From Pseudomonadales bacterium (GTDB taxonomy: Bacteria > Pseudomonadota > Gammaproteobacteria > Pseudomonadales > Azotimanducaceae), in contig JAJDTI010000108.1 in the NCBI GenBank assembly GCA_022827245.1, positions 1 through 44,759 on the forward strand: DNA of 44,759 bases, given 5' to 3'. Both the position numbers and the translations under genes were made by a program. The notes under the pieces are model-generated. The model was not told where the DNA came from, did not search any database, and saw only the letters and a list, made by a program, of their open reading frames with translations. Of the stretch, positions 31,694 through 39,059 are shown piece after piece; position 1 is the stretch's first letter, and each line of letters begins with the position of its first letter.

Positions 31694-33955
31694 GTGGCAG
31701 AAGCGCACGACTACAAGGCGATCGGGACGAGTCCGGTACGACCGGACGGTGTCGACAAGGTGACGGGACGCGCCAACTTCGGCGCCGACTTGAACCTGCC
31801 CAACATGCTGCACGGCAAGGTGCTGCGCAGCCCGCACGCGCACGCGCGCATCCGGAGCGTGGACGTGAGCCGCGCCCTGGAAATGGACGGCGTGTACGCG
31901 GCGATCTCCGGCGCCGACTTCCCGAGCGGGGCGGAGGGCGACATCCAGGGCGAGGGTGGCGGCACGGTCTCGGACCTGGCGCAGAACATCGTGGCCCGCG
32001 ACAAGGCCCTGTACCACGGTCATCCCGTGGCCGCAGTGGCGGCGAAGACGCCCTACATCGCGGAGCGCGCCCTCGACCTGATCGAGGTCGACTACGAGGT
32101 GCTGCCCCCGGTCCTCGACGTGGACGAGGCGATGGCGGACGGCGCGACCCTCATCAACGAGAACCTGCACACCAACGGCGACACGTCGCAACCAGCCAGC
32201 AACGTCGCGGGCATCACGAAGTTCGAGCGCGGCGACGTGGACGAGGCCTTCGCGGAAGCGGATCTGATCGTCGAGGGCGAGTACCGCACCCCCACGGCGC
32301 ACCAGGGCTACATCGAGCCGCACGCCTGCACGGCGACCTACAGCGAGGAAGGCAAGGCCACCATCTGGTGCTGCACGCAGGGCCACTTCGACGTGCGTTC
32401 GCTGACGGCCAGCGTGCTCGGCGTCAGCGTCGGCGACCTCAAGGTCATCCCCTCGGAGATCGGCGGCGGCTTCGGCGGCAAGACGGTCATCTACCTCGAG
32501 CCGCTGGCGGTGAAGCTCTCCGAGGTTTCCGGCCGGCCGGTGAAGATGGTCATGTCGCGCGAGGAGGTTTTCCGCGCCACGGGCCCGACGTCGGCGACCC
32601 ACTCCCGCGTCAAGGTCGGTGCGAAGAAGGACGGGACGATCACGGCCGCGAGCGCGTGGATCGCCTACGAGGCCGGCGCCTTCCCGGGCGCTCCGGTGGG
32701 GCCGGGCTGCATGGCGATCTTCGCGCCCTACGACCTGCCGAACTTCCGCGTCGAGGGCTTCGACGTGCTCGTCAACAAGCCGAAGGTCGCCGCGTATCGG
32801 GCGCCGGGCGCGCCCCAGGCCATGTACGCCATGGAGTCCGCGGTCGACGATCTCGCCCGCGAACTGGACATGGACCCGATCGACCTGCGGCTCATGAATG
32901 CCGCGGACGAAGGCACCCAGGCGCCGTACGGCCCGACGTTCCCGCCGATCGGCATCCGGGACTGCCTGCAGGCGGCCAAGGCCCACCCGAACTACACCAC
33001 GCCGAAGGGCGAGGGCGTCGGGCGCGGCATCGCGGCGGGCTTCTGGTTCAACATCGGCATGCAGTCGAGCGCGGAAGTGCGCCTGTCCGAGGACGGCACC
33101 GTCACCGTGGTCGAAGGGAACCCGGACATCGGCGGGACGCGCGCGTCCATGTGCCTGATGGCGGCGGAGACCCTCGGTGTGCCTTACGAGACCGTGCGCG
33201 CCCACGTGGGCGACACCGAGTCGACCGGGTTCTGCAACGTCACCGGCGGCAGCCGCACGACGTTCGCTACCGGCATGGCGGTGGTCCAGGCCTGCGAGGA
33301 CATCATCGCGCAGTGCAAGCAGCGCGCGGCCGCGACCTGGGACATCGACGCGGACCAGGTGGACTGGACGGACGGCGAGGCGGTGCCGCAGCCGGGCGTC
33401 AACGTGGACGTGCAGCCGCTGTCGCTTGCCGACATCGCGGGCAACGCCGGGCGGACCGGCGGTCCGATCCTCGGGCGCGCGAGCCTGAACGCCCAGGGGG
33501 CGGGGGCCTCGTTCTCGGTGAACATGGCCGACGTGACTGTCGACCGCGAGACGGGCAAGGTCGACGTCGTCAACTTCACGGCGATCCAGGACGCCGGCAC
33601 GGCCATCCACCGCGCCTACGTCGAAGGGCAGATGCAGGGCGGCGCCGTGCAGGGGCTCGGCTGGGCGCTCAACGAGGAGTACGTCTACGACGCCAACGGC
33701 GAAATGGAGAACGCGGGTTTCCTCGACTACCGGGTGCCGGTGACGTCGGACATGCCGATGATCGACACGCACATCGTCGAGGTGCCGAACCCGTCGCATC
33801 CGTACGGTGTGCGCGGCGTCGGCGAGACGCCCATCGTGGCCCCGCTGTCGGTCGCGGCCAACGCGGTGCGCGACGCCCTCGGGTTCCGCATTCCCGACCT
33901 GCCGCTGTCGCCGCCGAACGTGCTCGCGGCGATCGACGACCGGGAAGGCGCCTGA
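31694..33955 (+). CDS. Molybdenum hydroxylase, molybdopterin-binding large subunit
   Basis: This 753-residue catalytic subunit belongs to the xanthine dehydrogenase/aldehyde oxidase family. It has the N-terminal Ald_Xan_dh a/b hammerhead (about 20-130), the cofactor segment GGGFGGKT near 258, the substrate-pocket loop AAYRAPGAPQ near 367-376 and the catalytic Glu711 in GVRGVGETPI. The loop differs from the AYXCSFR loop of form I CO dehydrogenase and from AYRGAGR of form II, so CO is unlikely. A heteroaromatic compound or aldehyde is more plausible. The GTG start follows GGGAGGAG. No maturation genes (xdhC/coxI, mocA) are nearby, so the cofactor must come from elsewhere. Confidence 0.94.
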   Translation: MAEAHDYKAIGTSPVRPDGVDKVTGRANFGADLNLPNMLHGKVLRSPHAHARIRSVDVSRALEMDGVYAAISGADFPSGAEGDIQGEGGGTVSDLAQNIVARDKALYHGHPVAAVAAKTPYIAERALDLIEVDYEVLPPVLDVDEAMADGATLINENLHTNGDTSQPASNVAGITKFERGDVDEAFAEADLIVEGEYRTPTAHQGYIEPHACTATYSEEGKATIWCCTQGHFDVRSLTASVLGVSVGDLKVIPSEIGGGFGGKTVIYLEPLAVKLSEVSGRPVKMVMSREEVFRATGPTSATHSRVKVGAKKDGTITAASAWIAYEAGAFPGAPVGPGCMAIFAPYDLPNFRVEGFDVLVNKPKVAAYRAPGAPQAMYAMESAVDDLARELDMDPIDLRLMNAADEGTQAPYGPTFPPIGIRDCLQAAKAHPNYTTPKGEGVGRGIAAGFWFNIGMQSSAEVRLSEDGTVTVVEGNPDIGGTRASMCLMAAETLGVPYETVRAHVGDTESTGFCNVTGGSRTTFATGMAVVQACEDIIAQCKQRAAATWDIDADQVDWTDGEAVPQPGVNVDVQPLSLADIAGNAGRTGGPILGRASLNAQGAGASFSVNMADVTVDRETGKVDVVNFTAIQDAGTAIHRAYVEGQMQGGAVQGLGWALNEEYVYDANGEMENAGFLDYRVPVTSDMPMIDTHIVEVPNPSHPYGVRGVGETPIVAPLSVAANAVRDALGFRIPDLPLSPPNVLAAIDDREGA

Positions 33956-33960
33956 ACGAT

Positions 33961-33991
33961 CGGGGCGCGCGGGCCACGCTCGCGCGCCCCG
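33961..33991 (+). terminator. G+C-rich hairpin after the molybdenum subunit gene
   Basis: CGGGGCGCGCG (33961-33971) pairs perfectly with CGCGCGCCCCG (33981-33991) across a 9-nt loop. It begins 5 nt after the stop codon. No T-tract follows, and the next gene starts only 29 nt later, so it may attenuate expression or protect the upstream mRNA end. Confidence 0.5.
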
Positions 33992-34019
33992 GCGGTAGCT
34001 GGTGATTGCGCAGTGCCCG

Positions 34020-34262
34020 ATGGCGAAGGTCGTCTTTCCTGACCACCTGCTCTCCCACACGGGAGGCACGCGGGAGATCGCCGTCGAGGCGAAGAACTTC
34101 CGTGCCCTCGTCCGTGCCGTGGACAGCAGGTGGCCGGGCATCGAGGCGGTCCTCATGAAGACGGCGGTCGCGATTGACGGCCAGATCTACCAGGACGCCT
34201 GGCTCGAGCCCGTGGGGGCGGACAGCGAGGTGTTCTTCATGCATCGCATCGAGGGCGGCTAG
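34020..34262 (+). CDS. MoaD/ThiS-like small sulfur-carrier protein
   Basis: This 80-residue beta-grasp (ubiquitin-like) protein ends in Gly-Gly (HRIEGG), the feature by which MoaD and ThiS are adenylated and thiocarboxylated. The pattern of an N-terminal strand (KVVFPDHLLSHTGG), central helix (FRALVRAVDSRWPGIEAVL), the IDGQIYQDAWLEPV segment and a final hydrophobic strand fits the family. ATG 34020 was preferred to GTG 34002 because MAKVVF starts the first strand. It follows the molybdenum hydroxylase by about 60 nt. No MoeB/ThiF partner or MoaE is nearby, so it may be a dedicated carrier or use the housekeeping activating enzyme. Confidence 0.82.
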   Translation: MAKVVFPDHLLSHTGGTREIAVEAKNFRALVRAVDSRWPGIEAVLMKTAVAIDGQIYQDAWLEPVGADSEVFFMHRIEGG

Positions 34263-34265
34263 CCG

Positions 34266-34306
34266 CGCGACGCTGCACGTCGCGTTGCGAAAAGCTCCGC
34301 TTTTCG
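34266..34306 (+). other. Two adjacent hairpins between the MoaD-like and kinase genes
   Basis: CGCGACG/CGTCGCG (34266-34272 and 34278-34284, loop CTGCA) and CGAAAAGC/GCTTTTCG (34288-34295 and 34299-34306, loop TCC) are perfect inverted repeats filling the 60-nt gap. The second ends 16 nt before the GTG of the kinase, so it could affect its translation or end the upstream mRNA. Confidence 0.5.
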
Positions 34307-34322
34307 GGCGCTGGAGCCTGCC

Positions 34323-35213
34323 GTGCCGAGACTCGTCAACCTCGGTTCCCTCTGTGTCGACCACGTCTACGGCGTGCCGAACATCACCTCCGCGGGCGAG
34401 ACGGTGGCGAGCCGAAGCCATGCGGTGTTTCCGGGCGGCAAGGGGCTCAACCAGTCGTTGGCGGCCGCGCGCGCCGGGGCGGAGGTCGCCCATGCCGGCT
34501 GCATCGGGAGCGACGGACTCTGGCTGCGGGAGGAACTTCTCGGCGCCGGCGTCGATGTCTCCCTCGTGCGCGAGGTCGAGACGCCCTCCGGGCACGCCGT
34601 CATCCAGGTCAATCCGCGGGGTGAGAACGCGATCGTCATCGCCGGCGGAGCGAACCGCGTACTGACCGCGTCCGATCGCGACGCCGCGTTCGCCCGCTGC
34701 GGGCCCGGCGACTGGCTGCTCCTGCAGAACGAGATCAACGATCTCGAAGCGGTGCTGGCGGGTGCCCGGGCAGCCGGGTGCCGCGTGGCATTCAACGTGG
34801 CGCCCGTCGACGGCCGCGAGGCGGCCTACGACCTGGGCGCGGTCGCGTTGCTTATCCTGAACGAAGTCGAGGCGGCCGCGCTCGCCGGTGTTCCGGAGCC
34901 TGACCCCGCGCTCGATGTCCTCTGCCGGCGCTATCCGTCCTGCGACGTGGTCATCACGCTCGGCCGCGACGGCCTGCGCCACGGCAGGCGTGACGCACGG
35001 CTGCGGCTCGACGCGTTCCCCGCCGACGCGGTGGACGAAACCGCGGCCGGGGACGCCTTCGTCGGCTACCTGATGGCGGCGCTCCTCGAGGGCAAGCCGA
35101 TGCGCGAGGCGCTCGTCCTCGGCTCGGCGGCCGGAGCGCTGGCGGTGACACGGGCCGGGGCGGCGAGTTCGATCCCGGAGCGCGAGGCCGTCGAGGCGTT
35201 GGCCGCGCGGTAG
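34323..35213 (+). CDS. PfkB-family carbohydrate kinase (ribokinase-like)
   Basis: This 296-residue sugar or nucleoside kinase has the ribokinase N-terminal substrate motif GGKGLNQSLAAARAG (about 39-53) and the C-terminal PfkB signature DETAAGDAFVGYLM (about 238-251), including the catalytic Asp of GD. Length equals typical RbsK. It lacks flanking ribose transport or repressor genes, so the substrate (ribose, a deoxyribose, a nucleoside) cannot be fixed. GTG start at 34323. The TAG stop is the first three bases of the downstream repeat block, which suggests the repeat arrived at or replaced the original 3' flank. Confidence 0.9.
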   Translation: MPRLVNLGSLCVDHVYGVPNITSAGETVASRSHAVFPGGKGLNQSLAAARAGAEVAHAGCIGSDGLWLREELLGAGVDVSLVREVETPSGHAVIQVNPRGENAIVIAGGANRVLTASDRDAAFARCGPGDWLLLQNEINDLEAVLAGARAAGCRVAFNVAPVDGREAAYDLGAVALLILNEVEAAALAGVPEPDPALDVLCRRYPSCDVVITLGRDGLRHGRRDARLRLDAFPADAVDETAAGDAFVGYLMAALLEGKPMREALVLGSAAGALAVTRAGAASSIPEREAVEALAAR

Positions 35214-35470
35214 GGGCGACCCTCGTGGTCGCCCGGGCCGAAATCGTGCAGGCCGTCGAGGCGGGAGAGGTAGGGGCGACGCTTGTCGTCGCCCGTGCCG
35301 GAGTGGTGCAAGCACTCGACACGGGAGGGGACAAGCCCCTCCCCTACGGGGCCCGGGCCAAAATCGTGCAGGCCGTCGAGGCGGAAGAGGTAGGGGCGAC
35401 GCTTGTCGTCGCCCGTGCCGGAGCGGTGCAAGCACTCGACACGGGAGGGGACAAGCCCCTCCCCCACGAT
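35211..35470. repeat. Tandem repeat block with 120-bp period built of ~60-bp half units
   Basis: Two 120-bp copies (35231-35350 and 35351-35470) differ at only a few positions. Each is itself made of two related ~60-mers. TAGGGGCGAC opens units at 35211, 35271 and 35391; the unit at 35331 has a changed first 20 bp. Inside are hairpins GGGAGGGG/CCCCTCCC (35323-35330 with 35336-35343, and 35443-35450 with 35456-35463) and GGGCGAC/GTCGCCC. The block fills the gap between a kinase and a HAD gene that converge. Minus-strand translation gives open frames with GEGLVPSR and GDDKRRPYL. It resembles REP/MITE-like intergenic repeats found in many high-G+C genomes; that is from memory. Confidence 0.9.
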
Positions 35471-36114
35471 CACGCCTCGAAATCCAGCCCCGTGGCCGCC
35501 GCCAGTTCCCCGATCGCCTGGTCCTCGTCGAGGACCTTGATCGTGTGCATCCCCATCGCCCGGGCGGGCTTCAGGTTGATCCCGAGATCGTCGAGGAAGA
35601 CGCAGTTCGCGGGGTCTACGTCGAGGCGTTCGCAGGCGAGCCGGTAGATCGCCGGGTCGGGCTTGCGGATGCCCTCGACGCTCGACTCGACGACGATGTC
35701 GAAGTGCGCCATTGCGACCTCCATGACGGAGGCGCGCTTTGGGTCGGGCGGCGGGCGCGATGGGTCCGGCTTCATGTTGTTGGTGATGGCGCCGACCTTG
35801 AAGCGTTCGCGGCAGCGGGCGAGGGCGGCGATCATGCGCGGGCGGATGTCGCCGCTCAGGAGTTCGAGGACGGCCTTGCCGGACACGGGGTGACCGAGTG
35901 CCGTGCTCTCAGCGCGGAACAGCGCGTCGAACTCGTCGGCGGAGACCTGGCTCGCCTCGAAGCGCGCCCACGCGTTCGTGCGCGGGTTGGTCGAGTTCAC
36001 GGTGCGGATGAAGTCGGCGGGCAGGTCGTGGGCCGCCTCGAAGCGGTTGAACGCCTCGAACGGACTCGTCGTGAGGACCCCGCCGATGTCCCACAGCGTC
36101 GCTTCGATGGCCAT
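35470..36114 (-). CDS. HAD-superfamily hydrolase-like protein
   Basis: This 214-residue HAD protein resembles the phosphatase-like domain of soluble epoxide hydrolase and ACAD10. Motif I is WDIGGVLTT, with nucleophile Asp9 but Gly in place of the second Asp (DxG instead of DxD). Motif II is AITNNM, motif III the Lys of EGIRKPDPAIY and motif IV FLDDLGIN. The loss of the general-acid Asp makes phosphatase activity doubtful; dehalogenase-like or other chemistry is possible. The ATG at 36114 lies 2 nt after the hydrolase stop, so it is the last gene of the LLM operon. Its stop touches the repeat block. Confidence 0.88.
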   Translation of the reverse strand: MAIEATLWDIGGVLTTSPFEAFNRFEAAHDLPADFIRTVNSTNPRTNAWARFEASQVSADEFDALFRAESTALGHPVSGKAVLELLSGDIRPRMIAALARCRERFKVGAITNNMKPDPSRPPPDPKRASVMEVAMAHFDIVVESSVEGIRKPDPAIYRLACERLDVDPANCVFLDDLGINLKPARAMGMHTIKVLDEDQAIGELAAATGLDFEA

Positions 36115-36116
36115 GC

Positions 36117-36923
36117 TTACAGCTCCTGGTCGGACAGGAAGGCGTGGATCTCGCGGGCGAGCGCCTCCGGCTGGTCGAGTTCGACGAGGTGTCCGGCGTC
36201 GTCGATCACGGTTTCGCGCACGGGCCCCGCGATACCGGCGGCGAAACGGGAGAGATAGGAGGCCGGAATCACCCGGTCGTCGGCACCGCGGGCCAGCAGC
36301 GTCGGCTGCGCGATCCGGTGCAGGCGCCGGGCGACGCCCGTCGCGCCGAACGGGAAGAGGAACCGGGCGGCGGCTTCCATGCTCCGTGTCTGGGCGATCT
36401 GCCACTCCACGGCGTCCGCTCCCTCCGGGGTCTCCCACGCCGCCTTCCAGCGCTCCGGGTCGGCGCAGACCAGGCCCGCCAGGATGTCCGGGGCGGGGAT
36501 CTGCGCCCAGATGTCGGCGTTGGGGTCGTCCTCGTCGAACAGGCCGAACGGCGCGACCAGGACCAGGCGGCGAATCCTGGCGCCGGCGATGGCCGCGGTC
36601 TCCGCGGCGAGGGCGCCGCCGACGGAACTGCCGACCAGGTCCATGACCGGCAGGTCGAGCGCCTCGAACATCTCGACGCTGTCGACGATCCAGTCGTAGA
36701 CGCTGTCGAGGTGGCGGAACGCCTCGGAGCCGGGGAATCCGGGGAGGGACGGGACGACGACGTGCCGGGTCTCGCTCAGGTGGTCGAGAAACGGCAGCCA
36801 GCGGGGCACGCCGCCGATGCCGGCCAGGAAGACCGCGGGGGGCGCGCTGGAAGGCGTAGATGGCGCCTGCTCGAACACGCGCATCGACCGCCCGCGCAGG
36901 GCGATCGTCCGCTCCGACGGCAC
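36117..36923 (-). CDS. Alpha/beta hydrolase
   Basis: This 268-residue alpha/beta-hydrolase-fold protein has a complete-looking triad: Ser in VGSSVGG (about 118-124), Asp in RGADDRVIP and His in DDAGHLVELDQP near the C-terminus. The oxyanion segment LAGIGGVPRW precedes the first helix, and a lid covers about 145-205. No signal peptide. GTG start at 36923 lies next to the monooxygenase stop (1 nt gap) and the stop is 2 nt from the HAD gene, so the three are one operon. Ester, lactone or C-C bond hydrolysis is likely, perhaps of the product of the monooxygenase; substrate unknown. Confidence 0.9.
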   Translation of the reverse strand: MPSERTIALRGRSMRVFEQAPSTPSSAPPAVFLAGIGGVPRWLPFLDHLSETRHVVVPSLPGFPGSEAFRHLDSVYDWIVDSVEMFEALDLPVMDLVGSSVGGALAAETAAIAGARIRRLVLVAPFGLFDEDDPNADIWAQIPAPDILAGLVCADPERWKAAWETPEGADAVEWQIAQTRSMEAAARFLFPFGATGVARRLHRIAQPTLLARGADDRVIPASYLSRFAAGIAGPVRETVIDDAGHLVELDQPEALAREIHAFLSDQEL

Positions 36924-36924
36924 G

Positions 36925-38178
36925 TCAGGCGACCCTGGCCGGGGTGTAGCGTTCCGCCTCCGCCATCGGGCGCGGCCACCACCGGTCTTCCCAGCGGTCG
37001 TCGAACAGGTCGCGGATCTGGGGAAGCACGCGTTCCGCGTACAGGCGCGTGTTGTACTGCGCGAGTTCCGTCGACATGTTGCCGAACTGGCACAGCAGCA
37101 TGAGGTGTCCGACGTTCATCTCAAGGCACACCTCGCGCAGCCGCTCGGCCACCTGGTCGGGGTCGCCGGCCACGACGTAGCCGAGATCGACGATGTCCTC
37201 CCACTGGGTCGCTACCGGTGGACGCCCGCCGATGCCGCGGCTGCCGGCTGCCGCCTGGGCGACCTGCGACTGGACCCGCGCGCGCTGCGAGGCCTCGCTC
37301 GAGTAGCCGGGCGGCGACGCCCACTTGGGGTTGACGTGCAGGCAGCGGCCGTAGAAGTACTCGGCGGGACCGCGGTACAGCTCGTTGGCTTCCCGCTCGG
37401 TCTCCGCGACGCCGACGAACTGCAGGAAACCCACGCGATAGGGGTTCCGGTCCTTGCCCAGCCTGTCCATCTCGTTCCAGAAACCCTGCACGGTGGCCAT
37501 CCCGGCCTTGTACCCGAAGTACGAGAGGTAGCAGTACACGTAGTCCATCTCGGCGCACCACTGCCAGGTCTCGACGGAGCCCCCGCCCGGGATCCACACC
37601 GGCGGATGCGGCTGCTGGATTGGCCGGGGCCAGACGTTGACGTAGCGAAGCTGGTTGAAGCGCCCGTCGAACGAGAACGTCTCGGGTTCCTGCCAGGCCT
37701 TCATGACGATGTCGTGGGCCTCCAGATAGCGTTCGCGGAGTTTCGACGGGTTCTGGCCGTAGGCGAACACGGTGTCCATCGGCGTCCCCACGGGGAAGCC
37801 GGCGATCAGCCGGCCGCCCGACATGCAGTCGAGCATCGCGAACTCTTCCGCGACACGGGTCGGCGGGTTGTAGAGCGCCAGGGAGTTGCCCATCACGCAG
37901 ATGGCGGGGGAACGCGTCCGGCGCGTGAGCGACGCGGCGATGAGGTTGGGCGACGGCATCAGTCCATAGCCGTTCTGGTGGTGCTCGTTGCAGCAGATGC
38001 CGTCGAAGCCCACCTCGCCGGCGTACTCGAGTTCGTCGAGGAACTCGTTGTAGTGCTCGTGCACGCGCGCGGGGTCCAGCAGCCCGGCGTCGATGTCGAC
38101 CCACACCGAGGGATGCGCCTCCCGGAAGTCGTCCGGCAGGTCCTTGTAGGGCATCAGGTGGAACCACAGGTTCTTCAT
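36925..38178 (-). CDS. Luciferase-like (LLM class) flavin-dependent monooxygenase
   Basis: This 417-residue protein has the bacterial-luciferase TIM-barrel fold of flavin-dependent oxygenases. Visible pieces are the N-terminal GFDGICCNEHHQNGYGLMPSP-like strand (about 58-78), VAEEFAMLDCMSGGRLIAGF (about 107-126), the HPPVWIPGGG segment near 192 and a C-terminal AGDPDQVAERLREV helix. The ATG at 38178 has a strong GAGGGGAG ribosome binding site; a longer frame to 38265 lies in the promoter region. Such enzymes use FMNH2 and O2 for Baeyer-Villiger, dealkylation or ring-opening reactions. No flavin reductase gene is in the operon. The downstream hydrolase suggests an ester or lactone product. Confidence 0.92.
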   Translation of the reverse strand: MKNLWFHLMPYKDLPDDFREAHPSVWVDIDAGLLDPARVHEHYNEFLDELEYAGEVGFDGICCNEHHQNGYGLMPSPNLIAASLTRRTRSPAICVMGNSLALYNPPTRVAEEFAMLDCMSGGRLIAGFPVGTPMDTVFAYGQNPSKLRERYLEAHDIVMKAWQEPETFSFDGRFNQLRYVNVWPRPIQQPHPPVWIPGGGSVETWQWCAEMDYVYCYLSYFGYKAGMATVQGFWNEMDRLGKDRNPYRVGFLQFVGVAETEREANELYRGPAEYFYGRCLHVNPKWASPPGYSSEASQRARVQSQVAQAAAGSRGIGGRPPVATQWEDIVDLGYVVAGDPDQVAERLREVCLEMNVGHLMLLCQFGNMSTELAQYNTRLYAERVLPQIRDLFDDRWEDRWWPRPMAEAERYTPARVA

Positions 38179-38204
38179 CGACGTCTCCCCTCGGTGGTGC
38201 GCGG

Positions 38205-38234
38205 AGTGTATGCCATTGGTATAACGCCAACCAA
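38205..38234. promoter_or_regulatory. Overlapping divergent promoters between monooxygenase and SDR genes
   Basis: Minus strand: TTGGTT (38229-38234), 18 nt, TACACT (38205-38210) toward the monooxygenase. Plus strand: extended -10 TGG-TATAAC (38217-38225) toward the SDR, without a clear -35. TTGG and CCAA at 38216-38219 and 38227-38230 form an inverted repeat across both. One regulator bound here could control both directions. Confidence 0.5.
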
Positions 38235-38251
38235 AGCGGTGCTGGAGTCGG

Positions 38252-39043
38252 ATGGCAATGGACATGCAGGACGGGGTGGCGATCGTGACGGGGTCGTCGT
38301 CGGGGGTCGGTGCGGCATGCGCGCGCCAACTGGCCGAGCGCGGCTGTCACGTCGCGATCAACTACGCGCACAACGCCGACGGCGCCGAAGCGACCCGTGC
38401 CGCGTGCGAGGAGTTCGGCGTCGAGACCGTCGTGGTCCAGGCGGACGTCTCCGACGATACGCAGTGCCGGGCACTCGCGGACGCGGCCCTTACGAAGTGG
38501 GGCCGTATCGACGCCCTGGTGAACAACGCGGGGACGACGAAGTTCAATCCCCACGAGAACCTGGACGGGCTCTCGCGCGAGGACTTCCTCGACATCTATG
38601 CCGTCAATGCCGTCGGGCCCTACCAGATGGCCCGGGCCGTCGCGCCCGCGATGCGCACGGGCGGGCGCGGCAGCATCGTCAACGTCGCCTCGGTGGCCGG
38701 GGTGATGGGGGTCGGCAGTTCCATCGCCTACGCGGCGTCGAAGGGGGCCCTCATCACGCTCACGCTGTCCCTCGCGCGCGTGCTCGGCCCGGAGATCCGG
38801 GTGAACACCGTGTGTCCCGGGTTCATCCAGGGGGAATGGCTCGAGAAGGGAATGGGGAAGGAGCGCTACGACGCGGCGAAGGCCGCGCTGGAGCGGAACA
38901 CGCCGCTGCAGCTCACCACGACTCCGGACACCGTCGCGGAAGGCATCCTGTACTTCATCTGCGGCGCCGACGTGATCACGGGGGAGACGCTGATCATGGA
39001 CGGCGGCATGCACCTCGGCCAGGCGCCGCTCACCCGTCGGTAA
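38252..39043 (+). CDS. SDR-family oxidoreductase
   Basis: This 263-residue short-chain dehydrogenase has TGSSSGVG (13-20), NNAG (91-94), Ser147 in NVASVAG and Tyr160/Lys164 in YAASKGA, so the active site is complete. The C-terminal ITGETLIMDGGMHLG is the classical SDR ending. NADP preference cannot be read with confidence. A GGAG ribosome binding site lies 5 nt before the ATG. It is divergent from the monooxygenase operon with a shared 73-nt control region, so it probably serves the same pathway, for example oxidizing an alcohol to a ketone. It converges with phoU. Confidence 0.9.
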   Translation: MAMDMQDGVAIVTGSSSGVGAACARQLAERGCHVAINYAHNADGAEATRAACEEFGVETVVVQADVSDDTQCRALADAALTKWGRIDALVNNAGTTKFNPHENLDGLSREDFLDIYAVNAVGPYQMARAVAPAMRTGGRGSIVNVASVAGVMGVGSSIAYAASKGALITLTLSLARVLGPEIRVNTVCPGFIQGEWLEKGMGKERYDAAKAALERNTPLQLTTTPDTVAEGILYFICGADVITGETLIMDGGMHLGQAPLTRR

Positions 39044-39059
39044 CCGGCGAGGGCGGCCC

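Noticed and set aside
31694..33955. Aerobic CO dehydrogenase large subunit (coxL)
   Set aside because: Subunit order fits, but the active-site loop is AYRAPG, not AYXCSFR or AYRGAGR.
31169..34156. Minus-strand open frame of about 995 codons across the molybdenum hydroxylase genes
   Set aside because: Antisense to three genes with clear family motifs; its composition is that expected of a shadow frame.
35211..35470. CRISPR array
   Set aside because: Repeats are contiguous with no unique spacers, and no cas gene is present.
36925..38178. RutA-type pyrimidine monooxygenase
   Set aside because: Same broad LLM family and a hydrolase neighbour, but no rutB, rutC or flavin reductase genes and no RutA-specific motif that I could recognise.
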